This document shows, in pieces, positions 55,690-64,000 of a stretch of 64,000 nt of DNA. The DNA is from Catonia carolina. Taxonomy: Eukaryota; Arthropoda; Insecta; Hemiptera; Achilidae. The translations under genes were made by a program, and so were the position numbers. The stretch lies in contig JAQMRL010000011.1 of assembly GCA_035578175.1 (NCBI GenBank), positions 3,173,501-3,237,500 on the forward strand, given 5' to 3'. Below the pieces are notes generated by a model that did no database searches, was not told where the DNA came from, and saw only the letters and a list, made by a program, of their open reading frames with translations. Every line of letters begins with the position of its first letter. Within the stretch, counting starts at the first letter, position 1.

Positions 55690-56605
55690 ATAAAAATCTC
55701 GTGTGAAACATTTAAACGATTTTTTTATTGCCAATGTAAATGATGAAATATGTAACCATGTTTAATCATAAGTAAACAATGTAAAATCAAAAAACATGAC
55801 CTCGATTTTAATCACAAGTGAATGATGCAAAATGAAAATCAACCTTTGTATTATTTAAAAACACGGAAAACCACTAACTGACGCTAAACTCGGCTTTGTA
55901 GAAGAAAATGCGTGAAATTCAAGTTGTAAAATTTTTAATTTCCTATAACTTTGATTATATAAATACTTTTGTCATAAAATGCATCTAAGGTTGAAATCTT
56001 AAAAATCTAATTTTTTACTGATTTTGATGAGCAAACAACAGAAAATCTCTGATTGTCGCTGAACTAAGCGTTTTAGGAAAAATGTTTGAAATAAGAATAA
56101 TAATTTTTTTAGTTTCCTACAACTGTAATTATATACGATTTTGCCTTTAAAGGAGTATTAAGGCCACAATGTTAAAAAACACATTTTGTTACCACGAGAG
56201 CACAGCCCGAAGAATTTCAGCAGACAAGGTGCTTACCCTATCTCGCGGAGAAAAAACTACCCTATCTTGTTAAAAAATCTAGGAGCAGTTTTTGAGATTT
56301 GTGTATCTTTATACTACTACCTGTTGATAGATCTTCACGAAAATGTTTGTGTCCGGTCCCCTTGTGGTACCTAACGTAAATTACAAGTTTCAACTTTTTA
56401 CGCTTTTCCGTTCTTGATATATTTAATTCACGCGCGCGCACACACACACACACACACATACATACATCAATCACTAAAAAACATGGGTTTTTTTGGCGGG
56501 GTTTAAAAGTGTCTGTAAACGTGTATTTCCGATGATTCAATTTCGAAAAATCGACTTTAAAACAATACTTTTCTTCCCTATATATTTATTTAGGAAAAGA
56601 AAAGG
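55690..56605 (-). repeat. GT-family repeat, copy G
   Basis: Reverse orientation. An AC/GC microsatellite lies at about 56430-56458, and the shared end 'ATCTCGTGTGAAAC' at about 55706. Near full length. Confidence 0.8.
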
Positions 56606-57118
56606 TAAAAATTAGATCAAAGCGTTCAGAAATGAATACCAAAAGGCAAGGTTATTCACACAAAAAAGCATATTATCTAACTTATAATTACTTTTTGCTG
56701 AAAAACGTAATCGTTTGCTTCATGCTGATTTTTAAAAGTAGTTGCTACGTTTTATTCATACGGCCAAAAATGATCCAACATCATCACATTACGTATTGGA
56801 AATTTTAAAATTTTAAAAATCGAAATATCTACTAAAAATAATTACAAACTCGCACAACGGCGACTTCGCAATTGAAATATATTGAATTATAAAGATCTCG
56901 CCAGAAATTCCCTACAATTCCGTTCGAGTTTTTATTAAATTTTTTAATAAAATAAGAATCTTTATTGTGAACTTCGTGATTGAAAACAAAATGATCTTTA
57001 CTGAAATATGGTTTCTATTCTGGAGAGTTCTTAAATTGTCTCAGGATACATGCTCGTGTAATGTAATTAAACACTTCACAATTGGGAGCAAAAACCGACG
57101 TAAATTTTGTAAACCTTG
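56606..57118. other. AT-rich spacer
   Basis: No feature recognised. Confidence 0.4.
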
Positions 57119-57285
57119 ACCGCTTCCATGGAGCAACGATTAGTGTGCTACGCTGTAGAGTGGAAAATCCTGGTTCAATTTACAGCTAGGTTCTTGAATT
57201 GTATGTTCAAACTCACCGTTCCATAACCCGAAGTAGTCGCTAGTGACCTTTGATACGTCTAACTGTTAAACTAAACAAAAACCTT
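57119..57285 (+). mobile_element. SINE-2, tRNA-derived
   Basis: Head ACCGCTTCCATGGAGCAACG, degenerate box B CTGGTTCAATTTAC, then the body 'CCGAAGTAGTCGCTAGTGAC'. Confidence 0.7.
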
Positions 57286-57810
57286 TAAAAATTGTAAACC
57301 TTAGATTTTAATTTGTGTATTAATTTTGTGAACCAATTTCATTGTATATTCCCATCTTGGGCAACTTGTAAAAATATAAACGTTTATTTTTTGTTCAAAT
57401 CGCATTACGTAAAAAAAGTATTTCTAAGAAAAATTTTGTTATTTTCAGCATACCTTTTATTAAGTAGCGCTTCTACTGTTAGGTTTTTGGAATAAACATA
57501 CGAAAGTTGAAGTTTCTTAATATTGTTCTTCAGATCAATAGGAATTTTTTTAAGTCCTAGAGAGGTCTTATTTAATAAGAGTATAAGTTAAATTGGATTA
57601 TATTTTTCCTCATAATACTGAAAAGTATGATTGCTTATCGGCATGGCAGGTTTATCGAAAAAATTTATGGCAGACCTATCATTATGTGCAAACGATATAT
57701 TATAGATAACCGAGACAAACAAGAAACAAGAAACCATATCTCTGTGAACTTTAATTATTATTTTAGGTACGCACAACTAAGTTGTAGATTTTTATTGTAC
57801 CTACAACTCG
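57286..57810. other. AT-rich spacer
   Basis: No supported gene. Confidence 0.4.
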
Positions 57811-58173
57811 GCCCATAACAGGCAGGTAGAGTGTTAATATATTTCCACCCAATCTGCTAGACCCAGAGCTACAAGAAATAGTTCTGTTTCTAATCACATG
57901 GTCACCCAATTATATGACTGAAGGATTCAAGAACAAAAGAGGTAGAGGTGTAAAAGATACTGGTCAGAGGTTATCTCTGAAAGTCTTGAATTTCATTATA
58001 CAGCCAGACCATGTGGTGAATGAAGTGAAGGTGGTATTTGCAGGGTGGAAAGTAGATGGTTTTCAGAGGGCCCGATATGGTAAGCATATTTCTCTACTTA
58101 GTGAGGAAGGCAAATGTAAACCACCTCACTCTTTGTTTTACTTATTAAAACCTTTAGAGGTTCAAATCAGCCA
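57811..58173 (+). mobile_element. SINE-1 copy, tail missing
   Basis: From GCCCATAACAGGCAGGTAG to 'TTCAAATCAGCCATT'. The final AAC tail is replaced by other sequence. An open frame of 118 codons (57914-58270) runs through it. Confidence 0.8.
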
Positions 58174-60105
58174 TTTATTTAAAAAAAGACGATTTAAATT
58201 CGTTTTAAAATATTTTCGTGAAACGATTTTCACCATTTGTTTATTTTTAAAACCGCTGAATCTCGGCTGATTTTAGTAACACAGACTTGCGGTTAGATTT
58301 AAATCGTAGTTGATTTAAAAATTATTTAAATATATATGTTATTTAGATATTATATAGATTGATTTTATCTAAAATAATTATTATAAACTAAATTCATTAA
58401 AATTTTGAATTTTGAGATATTTTGAAAACTTAATTTTTCAGTACATTTGTTTTCCTAAATAGAATATTTTTTTATACTACTGGTATTTTCTTGAACTCAA
58501 AACTATAATCGAATGTACTGAAAAACAAATTTTCATTAATTTTAGACTAATTTTTAGGATTAAATATCCTTTTTTATGCCCCACTAACACATAATAAACC
58601 TGAGAGTTTGGCTGTGTAATGAAACTTCATTTTTCTTTTAAAGCGTTTACTCTTGAGTTCTCATGAAAATTAGTGATTTTAGTTTAGGATTTTTCTCTAT
58701 TTACAAATAACTTTCTATCTGAATTCTTGAAACGAATTTCAAAATGTAAATCGAGTATTCTGTACATTTATTCTACAAATGATGAAGTAAACTTGATGAA
58801 AAATGCCGAATTTAAATAAAGTTATTTTAAATAAACGCATTCATATAGAGATCTAGTTATCGTTTTAATTGGGATTTGGAGACTGGTTTTTTAAGATAAA
58901 GTTATTTGGAGCAGGAGAATTTAGAGATTCTAAAGTAAAAAGATTTAGGAGATTTTTAAAGTCAGTTATTTTTGTTATATTCATGTTGTTTACATTAAGA
59001 TAAACTAAGCAGATGTACGAGCACAAAGACATGAAACGTTGTGCGCTGCATTATTTACTTTGTTTTCATGTTATTTTCAAGTAATAAAAGGATAAAATAT
59101 CGGAATATTAAATTTATGTAAAATATGTTGCATAAAGGATTCACTCTATCTTTCAAGGGCCTGAATACATAAACGTCAGTGCAGAAATCCGTTGTTAAAA
59201 TTTAAGCATCAACAGACCCTCGTTATTTTTAAAACTGTGTTGAAATTATATAGTCTTGAAATAAAAATAAATTGGCAGTTTAATGGTTTACTTAGGTTAA
59301 AATGCTGTTTGAGCTTTAAACTTGATTCTAAAACACACCGAAATTTCATTAAAAAAAACATAAAAAACAAGGGATCTAATTTAGGTTTATGCTTTGTCTA
59401 CAGCTAAAATTAGTGTAATTTGATGAGTACAATTTTTGTTACCTTTTATCGTAATCTATATACGCGAAAATCTTGAAGCCTTTGCAGGCATACCTTATTG
59501 TCCAGTTGACTAGAAGAGGTATGCCAAATATGGACAATCTTGTCAAATTGCCTTTTTTCATAAATATTGTTTAAATATCAGATCTTAGCGTACTCTCTCG
59601 GAGGAATAAAATCGATCTCTCTCTACTTCCTTTCAGTAAATATATCTCTTTGTAATAGTGTAATATTTCCCTCTTTCCATAGAGTGCTCGTAAAATATTC
59701 CTTAAAGTGCTTATAAAATATTACAATAACGAAGAAAACAAATTATCTCATATTAAATATTCTGTTTAATTAAGTCTCTCACATATAATCAATTAATTGT
59801 TTTAAAGTATCATAATAAATATTGCATTTGATGAACAGTATTTATTAAAAACTTTGAAAAATGATGTTTTCTCGAAACTAATGTTTTGCAATATTGCCCT
59901 TTATCTATCTACCTCCCCAATTGCAATGTCTATACACTCATGTATATTCAGTACAGGCAATCGATTTATCGTACTTGAAAACAGTTTAGTAGGCTATCTA
60001 ACTGGTAAATGGCTAACTATTCTCCGTAAAGATTTAGTCAGGAAAAGAGTTCTTATCTTAATCTAACGAATAATAAACTTGTAGTTACTCAAATGAAAAG
60101 GTCAT
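58174..60105. other. AT-rich spacer
   Basis: Very AT-rich. Short open frames at 59192-59407 and 59854-60066 have no recognisable features. No repeat family was identified. Confidence 0.45.
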
Positions 60106-60166
60106 TTTTTAGTTTATTTAAGTCTCATCAACACCTTAGTTATTAGCGACTACGTTGCGTAATGAA
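60106..60166 (-). mobile_element. SINE-2 tail fragment
   Basis: Reverse of the SINE-2 3' end: 'TTTATTTAAGTCTCATCAAC' and 'TAGTTATTAGCGACTACG'. Confidence 0.65.
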
Positions 60167-60214
60167 ACAGTGGGTTTCTACTAGTGAAAGTTTTCAGAAC
60201 TTAGTCGGAAATCG

Positions 60215-60372
60215 GCCCGTTGGCGTAGTGTTTAGCCCAACTGGCTTCTACGCCGGGGTCCCGGATTCGATTCCCGGTTAGGTTTGGCATTTTTTCGTCA
60301 TTCATTTTCATCTATCACCCTTCTCCCTGACTGCATTAGTAGTGATTACAAAACAGTCGGACGTTAAAAAAA
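60215..60372 (+). mobile_element. SINE-3, tRNA-derived, near complete
   Basis: Box A-like TTGGCGTAGTGTTTAGCCC and box B-like CCGGATTCGATTCCCGG. The tail is 'CAGTCGGACGTTAAAAAAAA'. The best SINE-3 copy in the window. Confidence 0.8.
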
Positions 60373-60373
60373 A

Positions 60374-60434
60374 TAGCCGGGAATCGAACTCCGCGTTGTA
60401 GACTAGCGCGCTACAATTACGCCAGAGTCGGCCA
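60374..60434 (-). mobile_element. tRNA-derived SINE head, reversed
   Basis: 'AGCCGGGAATCGAACTCCGC' (box B reversed) and 'CTAGCGCGCTACAATTACGCC' directly abut the tail of the preceding SINE-3. Confidence 0.7.
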
Positions 60435-60631
60435 ATTTTTTATTAGATGAAGCTTCCTACTTCACTAACAAGTCGATATTGTTCTCATCTTATACATATA
60501 AATTAGTTTTGTATTTTATGCAAATAAGATAAACAGTTTTAGATGATATTTTTACATAAAACATTGTATAATCAACTATACTATTTAACAGCGTTGATGA
60601 GTTCTGAACGTACGCATTGCCCCCTACTTAC

Positions 60632-60709
60632 TTCATATCTAGCCAATGACTTGCCAGCAACCTTGCCAATACTTGCTCTCGTAGCTCTGTTATAAATTTC
60701 GTCAGCCAT
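60632..60709 (-). CDS. Candidate first coding exon of an unknown host gene
   Basis: The minus strand reads AAAATGG then MADEIYNRATRASIGKVAGK and six more residues (26 codons in all). It stops exactly at a consensus donor GTAAGT (60626-60631) in phase 0. Base use is less AT-rich than the surroundings. I do not recognise the protein. It has an amphipathic, basic look and no signal peptide. Upstream, after a SINE-1, lies a promoter-like region, which fits a first exon. No second exon is proven. A minus frame at about 36.5 kb could be one, but nothing links them. Short upstream ATGs exist in the presumed 5'-UTR. It could still be chance. Confidence 0.4.
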
Positions 60710-60782
60710 TTTCTTGGTCTTTGAATAACAGTTATAACCTATGAACTAACAACCAGCATGTTATAAAGTATAGCATATTAAC

Positions 60783-61172
60783 CTGCCCATAAAACAGGTG
60801 GAGTGTCAAATTATTTGAACTCAATCTGTTCGTTGCAGGGCTAAAATAAATAGTTCTGTTTCTTATTACATGGTCAGCCAATTAAACGCCTGAATCATTT
60901 AAGAACAGAAGAGGTAGAGGTGTAAAAGACACTAGTCAGAGTTATCTCCTCTGAAATAAATAAATTTCATTATACAGACAGACCCTGTGGTGAATGAAAT
61001 GAAGGTGTCAGTTGCAGAGTGGAAAACATGTGCTTTTCACAGGGACCGGCATGCTAATATGGGTACTTTTTAACTCAGTGAGAAAGGCAATGGTAAACCA
61101 CCTCACTCCTCATTTTACTTAGTAAAACCTCTACAGGTTCAAACCAGCCTTTCGGCTGATGACCTAAACAAC
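60783..61172 (+). mobile_element. SINE-1 copy with 11-bp target duplication
   Basis: AGCATATTAAC lies at 60772-60782 and 61173-61183. It fixes the element at 390 bp, from CTGCCCATAAAACAGG to GACCTAAACAAC. It separates the candidate first exon from its promoter-like region. Confidence 0.95.
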
Positions 61173-61189
61173 AGCATATTAACACGATC

Positions 61190-61340
61190 TATAATTGACG
61201 TGTTTAGTACGTGATGCAAGACACGAGTGAACTACTGTGGATCTTATACGCATGCGTGCGTAATGTTTGTCAGGCTGATACATTTGTATAATCTGACAAC
61301 GCTGTCAAACGTTGTGATTGGTCCAAACGCATGGAACAGC
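61190..61340 (-). promoter_or_regulatory. Promoter-like region for the minus-strand candidate gene
   Basis: On the minus strand, in order: a CCAAT box in 'GACCAATCAC' (61317-61321), the near-palindrome TGACAGCGTTGTCA (61294-61307), and 'ACGCACGCATGCGTA' (about 61247-61261), which resembles an NRF-1-type palindrome. GC is above background. These are features of housekeeping promoters. Assignment is inference. Confidence 0.4.
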
Positions 61341-61845
61341 TGAGTTCATCAACGGTGAAAAACATATTAATTGCTACTAATAGCTAAAGCGTGTCTTAAA
61401 GAAACCTACTAATTGTTCTTCCCCGGTTTCACTCTTTATATTACTTTCTCATGGTAACAATTTAAAGAATACATTTTGGAAAAATACACAAATAATATTT
61501 GTTCGTTTAGTAGAGTCGTAAAAGAAAAGGTTTGCGCTTTAGGAGCAACTTGTCAAAATTCAAATGTTTCGTAACTTAAGTTATATCAATTACTGAATTT
61601 TGGAACTACTGCTCTTCAGGATATTATACAAACTTGGTAGAATTAAATTTTTATTTTTTTTTAGCGCAAGTGATGGAAATAAAAATGTTTTGAATTTTAG
61701 GGTTGACGTCTGAGAAACAAAAGTTTTGAATGTCAGTTCTCTAGGTGATTAAGTTAGTTAGAAAATTAGTGATGGATAAGTGAGTGAATCAGTCAGTCAG
61801 TCGAAGACGGATATCGCATTTATATATAAATATTACTGTAAAGTA
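61341..61845. other. Spacer
   Basis: No supported gene. A 'CAGTCAGTCAGTCG' run lies at about 61791. Confidence 0.4.
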
Positions 61846-62427
61846 CAGTAAGACCTCGACTTACGCGACGGATGCGTTCCGCAAAATCATCGCGTAACGT
61901 GAAATTCGCGTAACTTGGATTGTTCGGTTTAACCTTAGAAAATTCGCTAATTGTCCATAGTGATGATTCACTAAACCCAGTCGTTCCTTTTATGTCCTTC
62001 GTTTCTTCACCCCTTTCGTCTTTTTCATCGACATCTAAATTTTCCTTTAAAATAATCTCTTTCCGTTTTTAAATGTTTTATCAGAACTCACAGTGTACGC
62101 AAAGTAACAACAAAAACAAGAAAATAAAAGACCTGCAAAAATTGTAGCACAATTAAAATCACGATTAAATCTACGCAACAATATACGACCGATATTTTTA
62201 ACGCACTAAATAGTACGTACTAATGTTTAGAACAAAAGCAAACCAAGATAAAATTCCAGCGTAAAAATGGGGAGGGTAACTAATATAACGGTTTTGAGAG
62301 AAATTAGCAAAACAGTGGTCGTAAATGTAAACATCCGTAATATAAGAATAACTATTGTACACAATATAATGTATTATGTTCAACAAAATCGCGCTTAAGT
62401 GAATTCGCGTAAGTTGAGGTCTTACTG
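61846..62427 (-). mobile_element. Tigger/pogo-like deletion derivative, 582 bp
   Basis: TA duplications lie at 61844-61845 and 62428-62429. The inverted ends are left CAGTAAGACCTCGACTTACG and reversed right CAGTAAGACCTCAACTTACG. On the minus strand at about 61955-62070 a frame reads KRKEIILKENLDVDE ... KGTTGFSESSLWTIS. It matches the pattern of a CENP-B/Tigger N-terminal helix-turn-helix (GLSESTVRTI). The catalytic domain is deleted. Confidence 0.85.
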
Positions 62428-62429
62428 TA

Positions 62430-63845
62430 TTTCAAGTTAATTATGGAAAATGCAGCTTAAAATGTCGTTCAGATACTTTGGAACCAATCTGAACAACCGT
62501 TACGCCCAGAAAATCAATTAAGTTAACAATAAATTTGAAATGTGTATTTTTACTGTACATTAATTGATTTAATCAAGCACATAAAGAATCAGAAAAACCA
62601 AATAGATGTAGAACACAAATGAATTGATGAAAAATGGTGTCCTTCACCCGTAAATTTATTTTGAATCTGGTGTAATTCAGTTTTAGAATGCAGAGCACCG
62701 AGTACAGGTCGGTGCAACCTTGCGTGGAATTCCAATCAATATTGTGCATCGCATCATATCCTTTTACTGTGGTTGTTTGTACCGTATTAAATAACGACAA
62801 ACATTACAAACCACCTACTAAAATGTCATACTATATACCATCTAAACCCCGACCGCTAGACTAGATTACTTTGTTTCCCGTTTTTAGTTGACTAATGAGT
62901 TAAGTATGTAATTTAATGTAATTCAAAATTTAATTACATTCAAAACATTTAGAGAATTAAAAAAAAGTTTTGTAGTGTATTTCTCATCATGTGTTAGATA
63001 AAATGCATTAAAAAAATATTTAATGATCTTCGACTCGTTGTACTTCCATAAGGATTTTTTGAACTTTTTTAGGAAAATTCACAACTGTACATAAAAACAA
63101 TGAATGAATGAGATTATTATGACATGAGATAAAATGTGCTTTAAGACTTAGAGAAGATGACTGAACAGTGAGCTGCAGCTGTAAATTTTCTGTAAACGGT
63201 TTACATAATTGTGTGTACTATCCGAAATTACTTATTACAAAATGATGTCCCTCCTCCATCGCCGGTGTAGACGTCTGCGGGGATTTCCGAGAAAGTAATA
63301 ATAGTTTTAGATGCGTTCAAGTTGCGTTGCTATGATGAGATAATTCTTTATGGAATCTTTTGTAAATTTTTAACGAAATAAGTCGTTTACGTACGGAATT
63401 TGGAGGTAATTGTGCAAAGAGTTATTGGTAACGTAAAAAGGAGCATTTGTAACACGTAGTTAGAATTTTAACATCGTTGGAAAAAATAAGAATTAAAAGT
63501 GAATGTATTTTATTGTTTGTAATCAATAACTCAGTACAACGAACTTTGTTATTTTTTGTTTGTAATATTCTGTCGCACATTATGATACAGTATAGCCTAG
63601 GATTCCTTTAGTGACAATTACTTCCAGTTCAGTTGTTTTCTCTGCACGAATCAATGAACGCTGTAATAATCACGCACATGAGTAATAATTCAACGAGTAC
63701 TTTTAAATTATAGAATTTTAACTAATATTATGTTTCATTATATAGATATTTTTAAAATCATTGAAGCAATAATTAGTTGGAAAAGTATTAGTAAAAATGA
63801 ATTACATGTATTTTCGTAAAATATACAGAGTTTATTTTTTATAAA
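62430..63845. other. AT-rich spacer
   Basis: No supported gene. A small GC-rich patch (63250-63295) has no recognised meaning. Confidence 0.4.
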
Positions 63846-64000
63846 AAATCTGGTGTGAAGTACTCACACAAGTTTTTCTTGTTAATGCAAATAATTAACA
63901 ATATAACCTAACATTAGAAATAAAACAAAAAACGAACCTCAATAAACATAACCTAATTAATCATGAGCGAAAGACGTAAAATGAAAATCAACCTCAGTTT
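63846..64000 (-). repeat. GT-family repeat, copy H (cut by window end)
   Basis: Starts with the reversed family end 'AAATCTGGTGTGAAGTACTC' and continues through 'CATGAGCGAAAGACG' to the window edge. Confidence 0.8.

Overview
The window looks like gene-poor, AT-rich, repeat-dense nuclear DNA of an arthropod, most likely an insect with a large genome (hemipteran-like; this is an inference). The basis is RTE-type LINEs, tRNA-derived SINEs, Mutator-like, PIF/Harbinger, Tigger, mariner and TTAA-inserting DNA elements, GT-AG introns and AATAAA signals. No bacterial operon, rRNA, CRISPR array, LTR element or canonical tRNA gene was seen.

Left part (1-14.4 kb): the window opens inside a ~0.9-kb non-coding repeat (called GT-family here), followed by a SINE fragment. 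A three-exon gene at 1407-7047 fuses a Mutator-like DDE transposase to a YqaJ-type nuclease. Its second intron holds a MITE and a LINE tail. A 12-copy, 41/42-bp minisatellite starts 84 bp after the stop codon. A Tigger-like remnant, two GT-family copies and a decayed 1.5-kb PIF/Harbinger element inside the second of them follow.

Middle (15-26.5 kb) is a nested block. A decayed RTE-like LINE is split by a 717-bp TTAA-flanked element. Next to it, a DNA element carrying a broken DUF7869-like (SDGCPGQNKN) gene was hit by a 5'-truncated LINE (13-bp target duplication) and by a full-length RTE with an open 999-codon ORF (14-bp target duplication). A second decayed LINE follows.

Right part (26.5-64 kb): fourteen copies (including one at 1.2 kb) of a 390-bp SINE-like family (SINE-1, AAC-rich tail), tRNA-derived SINEs (SINE-2 and SINE-3), LINE fragments of several lineages, minisatellites and small DNA elements. 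The insertion history can be read directly at several places. A 560-bp TTAA/CCCTTT element, itself holding a SINE-2, sits in a SINE-1. A 310-bp palindromic TA-flanked element sits in a GT-family copy. A 582-bp Tigger derivative keeps a helix-turn-helix remnant.

The only hint of a host gene is at 60632-60709 (minus): a 26-codon first coding exon ending in GTAAGT, with a CCAAT- and GCATGC-containing upstream region and a SINE-1 inserted between the two. GT-family, RepB, SINE-1, SINE-2 and SINE-3 are working names used only in this annotation.
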